Source of the DNA: an uncultured Hyphomicrobiales bacterium
Lineage (GTDB): Bacteria; Pseudomonadota; Alphaproteobacteria; Rhizobiales; Xanthobacteraceae
Assembly: GCA_903929045.1 (NCBI GenBank)
Contig: CAIYTE010000070.1
Coordinates: forward strand, 1-62,294
Length of the DNA: 62,294 nt
Direction: 5' to 3'
Shown: piece by piece, positions 16,527 through 24,004 of the stretch
Layout: the number at the start of each line of letters is the position of its first letter
How positions within the stretch are numbered: position 1 is the first letter of the stretch
Notes under the pieces: generated by a model
Databases searched by the model: none
The model's input: only the letters and a program-made list of their open reading frames with translations
Told to the model about the DNA's origin: nothing
Translations under genes and position numbers: made by a program

Positions 16527-16937
16527 ATGAATTTCACCAACACCCGCACGGTCCGTATCGAATGGGGCGACTGCGACCCCGCCGGGATCATTTTCTATCC
16601 GCGCTATTTCGAGATCTTTGACGCCTCAACCGCGATGCTGTTCGAAGCCGCGCTTGGCATCACCAAGCTCGAGATGTTCAAGACGCTGGAGTTCACCGGC
16701 TGGCCGCTGGTGCGGACGCAGGCGCGCTTCGTCAAGCCGACCCGCTTTGGCGACGATGTCACCGTCGAGAGCAGCATCGCCTTCGGCCGCACCAGCTTCG
16801 AGATCGAACACAGACTCAGCCTCAAGGGCGATCTCTGTGCCGAATGTTCGGAGAAACGGGTCTGGACCGTGCGCGACGAACACGGCTACCTGAAATCGCA
16901 TCCGGTGCCAGCCGCCGTGCTGGCAAAGTTCGTCTAG
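16527..16937 (+). CDS. 4-hydroxybenzoyl-CoA thioesterase family protein
   Basis: A 136-residue hotdog-fold thioesterase. RIEWGDCDPAGIIFYPRYF matches the active-site segment of the Pseudomonas 4-hydroxybenzoyl-CoA thioesterase, and the catalytic aspartate falls at the same number, Asp17. TRFGDDVTVESSI and the remainder fit the four-stranded hotdog sheet. It would release a free aromatic acid from its CoA thioester after side-chain shortening and feed protocatechuate formation. YbgC-type acyl-CoA thioesterases share the motif, so aromatic specificity is supported mainly by context. The stop codon directly abuts the stop of the convergent MarR gene. Confidence 0.85.
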   Translation: MNFTNTRTVRIEWGDCDPAGIIFYPRYFEIFDASTAMLFEAALGITKLEMFKTLEFTGWPLVRTQARFVKPTRFGDDVTVESSIAFGRTSFEIEHRLSLKGDLCAECSEKRVWTVRDEHGYLKSHPVPAAVLAKFV

Positions 16938-17471
16938 TTACTTCACGTCGGCCGCGATCTTTTTCAGGATCTCAAGAAAGCGCTTGCGGTCCCGCGCGCC
17001 AATCACGCTATCGAGCACGCGCTCGTGTTGCTGCGCGCAGCGATTCAGTTGAGCCAAAGTCTTCTTCCCCGCCGCCGTCAGGTTGAGACTGTAGGCACGG
17101 CGGTCGTCGCGCATGCGCGTGCGCTCGATCATGCCGCGGCGCACCAAATTCTCGACTACCGGCGTCAGGCTCGATTTGTCGCGGCCTGCGGCCTGACTGA
17201 GTTCGGTCTGGCTGATGCCGGGATTGCGCGCGATCAGCGTCAGCGTCGCGAAACGGCCGGGGCTCTCGCCAACCTCATGCGAGCGGCGCGAGAAGGCCTG
17301 GAAGGTGTTTTCCTGCGCCATTCGCAGGTTGAAGCCGATCCAGGTCGCCAGCGGACCGAAATTGACCGGTTTGGCAGCGGCTTCGTCGCGAGGCTTCGCC
17401 TTGCCACCTGTTTTGCCATGCGTTTTGCTGCGGCGCTTCCTGCCGCCGCCCTTTGATGCCCGCGCCGCCAT
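16938..17471 (-). CDS. MarR family transcriptional regulator
   Basis: A 177-residue winged-helix regulator with a 35-residue Lys/Arg-rich N-terminal tail (GGGRKRRSKTHGKTGGK) ahead of the MarR core. Core features are FATLTLIARNPGISQTELSQ, AAGRDKSSLTPVVENLVRRG as the recognition helix, and the wing MIERTRMRDDRRAYSLNLT. MarR regulators of hydroxycinnamate genes (CouR in Rhodopseudomonas, HcaR in Agrobacterium) are repressors released by a hydroxycinnamoyl-CoA. The adjacent CoA ligase makes that model attractive here but unproven. A perfect palindrome lies 40 bases upstream in the divergent gap shared with the TRAP operon, so it probably represses both itself and transport. Confidence 0.9.
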   Translation of the reverse strand: MAARASKGGGRKRRSKTHGKTGGKAKPRDEAAAKPVNFGPLATWIGFNLRMAQENTFQAFSRRSHEVGESPGRFATLTLIARNPGISQTELSQAAGRDKSSLTPVVENLVRRGMIERTRMRDDRRAYSLNLTAAGKKTLAQLNRCAQQHERVLDSVIGARDRKRFLEILKKIAADVK

Positions 17472-17510
17472 CTCCCATCCCTTGCCGCATGCTCTCCGGC
17501 TACGGCTTTC

Positions 17511-17536
17511 AAGTTAGTTGGAGCCCCAACTAACTT
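17511..17536. promoter_or_regulatory. perfect 11+11 bp palindrome, probable MarR operator
   Basis: AAGTTAGTTGG, a 4-base spacer AGCC, then CCAACTAACTT. It lies in the gap between the marR gene and the TRAP receptor gene. A TACAAT box at 17545-17550 follows it toward the TRAP gene, so an occupied site would hinder that promoter. The GTTGG-N4-CCAAC core recurs at 10981-10994. Confidence 0.8.
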
Positions 17537-17620
17537 CTCCGCTTTACAATCCCCCGGACATTCGGCTGAATATTGGAAAAACCGGCAACAAAAAGCCGGC
17601 ATCCAACCAGGGAGGCGTCC

Positions 17621-18658
17621 ATGAAACCTCGTTTTGCAGAGTGTGTCTACGCTGCCGCCGTTGCTGCGCTGTTGTGCGCCACAGGAGCCGCCACCGCGCA
17701 GGAAAAAACTTTCGAGTTGAAGTTGTCGCACTGGGTGCCGGCATCGCATCCGCTGCAGAAGGCGCTAGAAGACTGGGGCGCCGCCGTCGAGAAAGAGTCC
17801 GGCGGCACCATCAAGTCGAAAGTTTTCCCGGCGCAGCAGCTCGGCAAGGCGTTCGATCATTACGACATGGCGCGCGACGGCATCGCCGACCTGACCTACA
17901 TCAATCCGGGCTATCAGCCCGGCCGCTTTCCGGTCATCGGCGCCGGTGAATTACCCTTCCTGATTTCGGAGACCAAAGGCGGTTCGATGGGTCTCGACGC
18001 CTGGTATCGCAAATACGCCGAGAAGGAGATGAAGGACGTCAAGTTTTGTCTCGCTTTCGTGCACGCCCCGTCCGGCATTCACTCGCGCACCAAGAAGATC
18101 CTCGTACCCGATGACATCAAGGGCATGAAGATCCGCCCCGCCGACGCGACCATCGCCAACTTCGTCACGCAGCTTGGCGGCACCAATGTGCAATCCTCCG
18201 CACCGGAAGTGCGCGACATCATCGAGCGCGGCGTTGCCGACGCCGTCACCTTCCCGTGGGGTTCGCTGGTGCTCTTCGGCGTCGACAAGGTCACCAAGTA
18301 TCACATGGAGGCGCCGCTTTACGTGACAACCTTCGCCTTCGTGTTCAACAAGGATAAATACGCGCAGATGTCGGATCGCCAGAAAAAGGCGATCGACAAC
18401 AATTGCAGCACGGAAGCCGCTGGCCGGGTCGGCGAACCGTGGGGCGTGTTCGAGGACGCCGGTGTCGACAAGGTCAAGGCGCAGGCCGGCCACGAGGTCT
18501 ATTCGCTCACACCGGCCCAAACCGCCGAGTGGAAAAAAGCGGCGGATCCTTTGGTCAAAACATGGGCCGACGGCGTCAAGAAAGCCGGCATCGACGCTGA
18601 CGCAGCCATGAAGGACCTGCGTGCAGAACTCACCAAGTACAAGGCGCTCGCGCAGTAG
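17621..18658 (+). CDS. dctP: TRAP transporter substrate-binding protein (DctP type)
   Basis: The periplasmic receptor of a tripartite ATP-independent transporter. The start at 17621 follows GGGAGGCG and gives a signal peptide of about 26 residues (MKPRFAECVYAAAVAALLC, ending ATAQE). The mature protein shows LKLSHWVPASHPLQKALEDW, the ADLTYINPGYQPGRFP hinge segment and the KGMKIRPADATIANFVTQLG stretch, which includes the conserved arginine that grips the carboxylate of most TRAP ligands (at about residue 175). It is divergent from marR across the palindrome and leads a transport/catabolic operon. An aromatic or arylalkanoic acid is the likely cargo, by context only. Confidence 0.9.
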   Translation: MKPRFAECVYAAAVAALLCATGAATAQEKTFELKLSHWVPASHPLQKALEDWGAAVEKESGGTIKSKVFPAQQLGKAFDHYDMARDGIADLTYINPGYQPGRFPVIGAGELPFLISETKGGSMGLDAWYRKYAEKEMKDVKFCLAFVHAPSGIHSRTKKILVPDDIKGMKIRPADATIANFVTQLGGTNVQSSAPEVRDIIERGVADAVTFPWGSLVLFGVDKVTKYHMEAPLYVTTFAFVFNKDKYAQMSDRQKKAIDNNCSTEAAGRVGEPWGVFEDAGVDKVKAQAGHEVYSLTPAQTAEWKKAADPLVKTWADGVKKAGIDADAAMKDLRAELTKYKALAQ

Positions 18659-18695
18659 CAGGCAAGTGGCTGCGATGTGTTCGCAACGAGACATT

Positions 18696-18809
18696 CGTCA
18701 TGGCCGGCATAGCCCGTCGAAGACGGGCGTAAACGCCCTGACGCCCGGCCATCCACGCCTTTCCTTGTAGCCAAGACGTGGATGCCCGCGACAAGCGCGG
18801 GCATGACGG
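18696..18809. repeat. dispersed palindromic repeat, family A copy 2
   Basis: The longest copy of family A, with an extra hairpin CCCGTCGAAGACGGGCG near the left. The right end is GCGCGGGCATGACGGCGGAG, sharing 19 bases with the copy at 11466-11554, including the purine stretch that acts as ribosome site for the following gene. Confidence 0.85.
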
Positions 18810-18823
18810 CGGAGAGATCGCCT

Positions 18824-19336
18824 ATGAAACGAGCCGCGATGGATCGCTTCATCGACACGATCGAGTGGATCGCGGCGGGTTTTGTCGGCATCGTTGCGTT
18901 CAACATCTTTCTCGCCGTCGTGCTGCGCAACGTCTTCAATTATTCCATCCCCGACGCCTTCGACTTCGGCCGTCTGTTGCTCGGCATTCTGATTTTCTGG
19001 GGCATCGCCGCGACCTCGTATCGCGGCACGCACATCACCGTCGATCTGGTCTGGGCCAATGTGTCGCCGCGCTACCAGCGCTGGATCGACGTGTTCGCGA
19101 CCCTGATCCTGCTGTTCGTTGTCACGGTGCAGACCTACACCTTGTTCGACAAGGTCGTTGGCACCTACAACGACAATGTCCTCACCTTCGACCTGCGCTG
19201 GCCGACCTGGCCGTTCTTCGCCGTCGCCTGGGCCGGCGACGTTTCCGCGGTACTGCTGATCGCCGTGCGCACCTATCGGCTGATTTTCCAGCCGGAACTG
19301 ATGCAGGAATCCCGCACCATCAAGACGGTCGAGTGA
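18824..19336 (+). CDS. dctQ: TRAP transporter small permease (DctQ type)
   Basis: A 170-residue inner-membrane protein with four predicted hydrophobic segments (around IAAGFVGIVAFNIFLAVVL, LLLGILIFWGIAA, DVFATLILLFVVTVQTY and FFAVAWAGDVSAVLLIAV), as expected for DctQ. The conserved VVLRNVFNYSIP and TSYRGTHITVDLV regions are present. The start at 18824 (MKRAAMDRF) is chosen because the upstream ATGs are inside repeat A. The ribosome site GGCGGAGAGA lies at the repeat's right edge. The next gene begins 4 bases after the stop. Confidence 0.9.
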   Translation: MKRAAMDRFIDTIEWIAAGFVGIVAFNIFLAVVLRNVFNYSIPDAFDFGRLLLGILIFWGIAATSYRGTHITVDLVWANVSPRYQRWIDVFATLILLFVVTVQTYTLFDKVVGTYNDNVLTFDLRWPTWPFFAVAWAGDVSAVLLIAVRTYRLIFQPELMQESRTIKTVE

Positions 19337-19340
19337 CAGC

Positions 19341-20651
19341 ATGAGCACCGACGCCGTCGCCATCATCGGATTCATATCGCTGTTCGCGCTGATGCTCTTG
19401 CGCGTGCCGGTCGGCATGGCGATGGGTTTGGTCGGCGTCGGCGGCTTCAGCTATCTGGTCGGCGGCGGACCTGCGCTCAAACTGGTCGGCCAGACCTCGA
19501 TGCGCACGGTCACCGACTACACCTTTGGCGTCATTCCGATGTTCCTGCTGATGGGAACCTTCGTGTCGAATTCCGGCATGAGCCGCGATCTGTTCAAGGC
19601 CGCCAACGCCTTTGTCGGTCATCTGCGCGGCGGCCTGGGCTTTGCCACTGTCGTCGCCTGCGGCGGCTTCGCCGCGATCTGCGGCTCTTCGGTCGCGACC
19701 GCCGCGACGTTCTCCGCTGTCGCCTATCCCGAAATGCGCCGCTACGGCTATCCGCAGAGCTTCGCCACCGGCGTCATTGCCGCGGGCGGCACGCTCGGCG
19801 CCATGCTGCCGCCCTCCACCGTGCTCGCGGTCTACGGCATCATCACCGAACAGGACATCGGCAAGCTGTTCATCGCAGGCATCATTCCCGGTCTGCTGGC
19901 GATGACGATGTATGTCATCACCATCGCGCTGATCGGTTACTTCCGCCCTGGCTTCCTGCCGACCGGCCCCGGTACGACATGGAAAGAGCGGTTCTCAGGT
20001 TTGCGCGACATCTGGGCGCCGATGCTTCTGTTTATGTTTGTCATCGGCGGCCTCTACGGCCTGCCATTCCTGCCCCGCTTTACACCAACGGAAGCAGGCG
20101 GCGTCGGCGCCAGCGGCGCATTCCTGATCGGCCTCTTCACCGGCCGCCTTAACAAAGAAAAAATCTTGACGTCGCTGCTACAGGCGACGCGCACCGCCGC
20201 CGCCGTGTTCACGGTGCTGATCGGCGCATTGATCTTCGGCTACTTCCTCACCGTCACGCAGACGCCGCAGAAGGTCACTGAATTCCTTACCGGCCTCGGC
20301 CTCGGCGCTTACGGCGTGCTGGCGCTCATCATGGTGATGTATCTGGTGCTCGGCTGCCTGATGGACGCCATGGCCATGATCATCCTGACAGTGCCGATCA
20401 TCTTCCCCGTCATCACGCATCTCGGCTTCAACCCGATCTGGTTCGGCGTCATCATTGTCATGACCGTCGAACTCGGGCTCATCCATCCGCCGGTCGGCAT
20501 GAACGTCTTTGTCATCAAAAGCGTCGTGAAGGACGTTTCGTTCACGACCATCTTCAAGGGCGTGATCCCTTTCATCGTTACCGACCTGGTCCGGCTGGTG
20601 ATCCTGATCGCTTTCCCGATCCTGGCGTTGTGGCTACCGTCGAAAATGTAA
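19341..20651 (+). CDS. dctM: TRAP transporter large permease (DctM type)
   Basis: A 436-residue membrane protein that carries the sodium-coupled translocation path. Features of the family are LLRVPVGMAMGLVGVGG, VIPMFLLMGTFVSNSGMS, the ICGSSVATAATFSAVAYPEM substrate loop, LGAMLPPSTVLAVYGI and ELGLIHPPVGMNVFVI, spread over about 12 hydrophobic segments. Length is normal. It overlaps nothing and is followed 10 bases later by a ThDP enzyme gene, so transporter and catabolic genes are probably one transcript. Confidence 0.93.
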   Translation: MSTDAVAIIGFISLFALMLLRVPVGMAMGLVGVGGFSYLVGGGPALKLVGQTSMRTVTDYTFGVIPMFLLMGTFVSNSGMSRDLFKAANAFVGHLRGGLGFATVVACGGFAAICGSSVATAATFSAVAYPEMRRYGYPQSFATGVIAAGGTLGAMLPPSTVLAVYGIITEQDIGKLFIAGIIPGLLAMTMYVITIALIGYFRPGFLPTGPGTTWKERFSGLRDIWAPMLLFMFVIGGLYGLPFLPRFTPTEAGGVGASGAFLIGLFTGRLNKEKILTSLLQATRTAAAVFTVLIGALIFGYFLTVTQTPQKVTEFLTGLGLGAYGVLALIMVMYLVLGCLMDAMAMIILTVPIIFPVITHLGFNPIWFGVIIVMTVELGLIHPPVGMNVFVIKSVVKDVSFTTIFKGVIPFIVTDLVRLVILIAFPILALWLPSKM

Positions 20652-20661
20652 GGAATTGATC

Positions 20662-22371
20662 GTGCGCACTGCAGGTACTGCGTTTCTCGAGGCTCTCAAG
20701 GAGGCCGGTGTCTCCTATATTTTTGCCAATCTCGGCAGCGATCATCCCGCCATCGTGGAATCGATCGAGGAAGGCAAGGCCAATGGCCGGGGTTTTCCGG
20801 CGATGCTGACATGCCCGAACGAAATGGTCGCGCTCAGCGCCGCGCATGGCTACGCGCAGGTCAGCGGCGAAGCACAGGCCGTCATCGTCCATGTAGAATG
20901 CGGAACGCAGGCGCTCGGCGGCGCCGTGCACAATGCCTGCCGTGGGCGCGTGCCGGTGCTGATTTTCGCGGGGGCCACGCCCTACACCCAGGAAGGCGAG
21001 CTCAAGGGATCGCGCAACGAATGGATCCAGTGGATCCAGGACATTGGCGATCAGCGCGGCATCGTGCGCAACTACACCAAGTTCGATTACGAATTCCGCA
21101 CCGGCCGTAACATCAAGCAGGTCACGCACCGCGCCATGCAACTCGCCAAGAGCGATCCAATGGGCCCGGTCTATCTGGTCGGCGCCCGCGAAGTGATGGA
21201 AGAGGAAGTCACGCCGCTCGCGATCGACACCGGCGAATGGCCGCCAATTGCACCTCTGCCGCTAAGCAATGACGCCGCGGCCGAGCTGGCGCAGGCGCTG
21301 GCCACCGCAAAGCGGCCGCTGATCGTGACCAGCTATTCGGGACGCACGCCGGCGGCGGTCGGCGAACTGACCAAATTGTGCGAGCGCATCGGTGTCGCCG
21401 TTCTTGAGCAATCGCCGGTGTGTCTCAACTTCCCGCTCGACCATCCGCTCTATATGGGCAACCGCTGGAGCGAGCCCTATCAGGAGCCGGTGCTGGCCGA
21501 CGCAGACGTCGTGCTGGTGATCGACAGCGACGCGCCCTGGGTGCCGTCGGTGAGCAAGCCGGGCCCGGACGCCAAGGTGTTTCACATCGACGTCGATCCC
21601 CTGAAGGACGACATCCCGCTCTGGTACATCAAGGCGCGCCGCGTGTTTCGCGCCGACGGCGCGACGGCGCTGGCGCAGATCAACCAAGCGCTCGACGGCA
21701 TCACGATCGACGCCGCCGCCGTGAAAGAGCGCACCGCGCATTATTCGAAGTTCAGCAAGAAGCGCATGGACGACATCGCGGCGAAAGAAAAGCCGTCCGG
21801 CGTCGTCACGGCGGAGAACTTCACGGCGGCGCTGCGCAAATACATCGACGCCAACACCATCGTGTTGAGCGAGATGATCACCAACTACCCGATGGTCACC
21901 AATCATCTGCGGCCATCGACGCCGGGCCAGTATTATCTCAGCGGCGGCAGTTCGCTCGGCTGGAACGGCGGCGCGGCCATCGGCGCCAAGCTGGCGCATC
22001 CCGACAAGATGGTCATCGCCATGTGCGGTGACGGCTCCTACATGTTCTCGGTGCCGTCCTCGGTCCACTGGATGGCGCGCAAGTACAAAACTCCATTCCT
22101 CCAGATCGTCTATAATAATGGCGGCTGGCGTTCGCCGAAAATGTCGACGCTCGCCGTGCATCCGGACGGCTATGCCAGCCGGGCCAATGCGGTCGGCGTC
22201 GAGTTCGATCCGGCGCCCGATCATTCCGCCATCGCGGCTGCGGCCGGCGGCGCCTGGGCGCGCAAGATCGAAAAGCCCGACGAAATCGAAGCGGCGTTGG
22301 CGGAGGCCTTTGCCGTCGTGGGTGACGAGAAGCGCTGCGCGGTGCTCGACGTCCGTATTCCGCATCTTTGA
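20662..22371 (+). CDS. ThDP-dependent enzyme 1 (acetolactate synthase/benzoylformate decarboxylase family)
   Basis: A 569-residue thiamine diphosphate enzyme. The GTG at 20662 is preferred to a TTG 6 bases upstream because AAGGA lies 7 bases before it. The PYR-domain catalytic Glu54 is in CPNEMVALSAAHGYAQ. The ThDP/Mg motif runs from Gly456-Asp-Gly (CGDGSYMFS) to Asn485-Asn486 (IVYNNGGW). The active parts are thus intact. Members cleave or form the bond next to a 2-keto acid carbonyl; carboligases, decarboxylases and oxalyl-CoA-type enzymes share the fold. The next gene is an aldehyde dehydrogenase, so a decarboxylase making an aldehyde is the simplest guess. It differs clearly from the second copy at 24005. 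Confidence 0.88.
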   Translation: MRTAGTAFLEALKEAGVSYIFANLGSDHPAIVESIEEGKANGRGFPAMLTCPNEMVALSAAHGYAQVSGEAQAVIVHVECGTQALGGAVHNACRGRVPVLIFAGATPYTQEGELKGSRNEWIQWIQDIGDQRGIVRNYTKFDYEFRTGRNIKQVTHRAMQLAKSDPMGPVYLVGAREVMEEEVTPLAIDTGEWPPIAPLPLSNDAAAELAQALATAKRPLIVTSYSGRTPAAVGELTKLCERIGVAVLEQSPVCLNFPLDHPLYMGNRWSEPYQEPVLADADVVLVIDSDAPWVPSVSKPGPDAKVFHIDVDPLKDDIPLWYIKARRVFRADGATALAQINQALDGITIDAAAVKERTAHYSKFSKKRMDDIAAKEKPSGVVTAENFTAALRKYIDANTIVLSEMITNYPMVTNHLRPSTPGQYYLSGGSSLGWNGGAAIGAKLAHPDKMVIAMCGDGSYMFSVPSSVHWMARKYKTPFLQIVYNNGGWRSPKMSTLAVHPDGYASRANAVGVEFDPAPDHSAIAAAAGGAWARKIEKPDEIEAALAEAFAVVGDEKRCAVLDVRIPHL

Positions 22372-22437
22372 GACATTAAACCGCAGACGGCGGCGCGGCG
22401 CGCCGCTGTAAAAGACATTGCACATAGGGAGAGAGAC

Positions 22438-23880
22438 ATGAACGTCCAGCTTCTGATCGACGGCGCCGACGTGAAGTCGCGCGGCAAGGCCACTTTCGAA
22501 CGCAAGGATCCTTTCACCGGCAAGGTCGTGACCATCGCCGAGGCCGGAACGGTCGATGACGCCAATGCCGCCTGCGACGCAGCGGCGGCCGCGTTTCCGA
22601 AGTGGTCGGAAACCGGCCCGACCGAACGCCGCATGCTGCTGCTCAAGGCCGCCGACCTGCTGCAGGCCAAGAGCGACGAATTCATCAAGCTTATGATGGA
22701 AGAAACCGGCGCCACCGGTCCCTGGTCCGGCTTCAACGTCATGTTCGCCGCCAAGGTGCTGCGCGAAGCCGCCAGCATGACAACGATGATCCACGGCGAG
22801 GTCATCCCGTCCGACAAGCCGGGCTGTTTCTCGATGGGCATCCGCCAGCCGGCCGGCGTCTGCGTCGGCATGGCGCCGTGGAACGCGCCGGTCATTCTCG
22901 GCGTCCGCGCCGTGGCAATGCCGCTGGCCTGCGGCAACACCGTCGTCATGAAGGCGTCGGAAACCTGCCCCGGCGTGCACATGCTGATCGGCAAGGTGTT
23001 GCAGGAAGCCGGATTGCCGAAAGGCGTCATCAACGTCGTCACGCATTCGCGCGAGGACGCGCCGAAGGTCACCGAAGCGCTGATCGCGCATCCCGCCGTG
23101 CGGCGCATCAACTTCACCGGATCGAGCCATGTCGGCCGGATCATCGCGCAGACCGCCGCGAAGTATCTCAAGCCCGTGCTGCTCGAACTCGGCGGCAAGG
23201 CGCCGCTCTTGGTGCTCGACGACGCCAATCTTGACGACGCCGTCGATGCCGCGGCCTTCGGCTCGTACATGCATATGGGCCAGATCTGCATGTCGACGGA
23301 ACGCATCATTCTCGACAACAAGATCGCCGATGCTTTCGTCGGCAAGATGTCGACCAAGGCCAATGCCCTGCCGTACGGCGACCCGCGCGGCAAGGTCGTG
23401 CTCGGCTCGCTGGTCAGCGAACAGGCGGCCGACAAGGTCGAGGAACTGCTCAACGACGCCGTCGCCCAGGGCGCCAAGGTCGTCGCCGGCGGCAAGCGCG
23501 CCGGCACCGTCTGGTCCGCGACCCTGCTCGACCACGTCACGCCGAAAATGCGCATCTACAAGGAAGAGTCGTTCGGCCCGGTAAAAAGCATCATCCGCGT
23601 CAACGGCGATGACGAGGCGGTGCGCGTCGCCAACGACACCGAATACGGCCTATCCTCCGCCGTGTTCAGCCAGAACATCCAGCGGGCCATGGCGGTCGCC
23701 AAGCGCATCCAGGCCGGCATCTGCCACATCAACGGCCCGACCGTGAATGACGAGCCGCAAATGCCGTTCGGCGGCACCAAGGATTCCGGATACGGCCGCT
23801 TCGGCGGCACCGCCGCCATCGCCGAATTCACGGAACTGCGCTGGATCACCATCGAGAGCCACCAGCACTACCCGTTCTGA
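22438..23880 (+). CDS. aldehyde dehydrogenase, vanillin/salicylaldehyde dehydrogenase-like
   Basis: A 480-residue NAD(P)-dependent aldehyde dehydrogenase. Catalytic Glu250 is in LLELGGKAPLLVL and Cys284 in MGQICMSTERI. The cofactor strand MAPWNAPVILGVRAVAMPL and NTVVMKASETCPG are intact. The short form with GQICMST and the ending FTELRWITIE is typical of aromatic aldehyde dehydrogenases (vanillin, salicylaldehyde, benzaldehyde). GGAGAGAGA sits before the ATG. Between two ThDP enzymes, it is placed to oxidise an aldehyde released by one of them. It could also oxidise vanillin from another source. Confidence 0.9.
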   Translation: MNVQLLIDGADVKSRGKATFERKDPFTGKVVTIAEAGTVDDANAACDAAAAAFPKWSETGPTERRMLLLKAADLLQAKSDEFIKLMMEETGATGPWSGFNVMFAAKVLREAASMTTMIHGEVIPSDKPGCFSMGIRQPAGVCVGMAPWNAPVILGVRAVAMPLACGNTVVMKASETCPGVHMLIGKVLQEAGLPKGVINVVTHSREDAPKVTEALIAHPAVRRINFTGSSHVGRIIAQTAAKYLKPVLLELGGKAPLLVLDDANLDDAVDAAAFGSYMHMGQICMSTERIILDNKIADAFVGKMSTKANALPYGDPRGKVVLGSLVSEQAADKVEELLNDAVAQGAKVVAGGKRAGTVWSATLLDHVTPKMRIYKEESFGPVKSIIRVNGDDEAVRVANDTEYGLSSAVFSQNIQRAMAVAKRIQAGICHINGPTVNDEPQMPFGGTKDSGYGRFGGTAAIAEFTELRWITIESHQHYPF

Positions 23881-23901
23881 CATTCTGTTCTGACATGCCT
23901 G

Positions 23902-23928
23902 CCCGGCCCACCTGCAAAGTGGGCCGGG
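23902..23928. terminator. strong GC-rich hairpin, no T-tract
   Basis: CCCGGCCCAC, a 7-base loop CTGCAAA, then GTGGGCCGGG give a perfect 10-bp stem 21 bases after the aldehyde dehydrogenase stop. No run of T follows, so it may stabilise the upstream mRNA or partly terminate transcription rather than end the operon. Confidence 0.5.
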
Positions 23929-24004
23929 TAAGGTTTGCGCGGCATCGCCCCGTCGCGTAAAACCCCCTCAGAAAAAGACGATAAGAAATCAGGGGCGAAA
24001 CGGC

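Noticed and set aside
17511-17536. Palindrome as a rho-independent terminator
   Set aside because: It lies between divergent genes, no T-tract follows, and its AT-rich arms suit an operator.
21262-23535. A 757-codon open frame antisense to the ThDP and aldehyde dehydrogenase genes
   Set aside because: Composition is of GC-shadow type (His, Arg, Asp, Ala repeats) and the sense strand has conserved catalytic motifs throughout.
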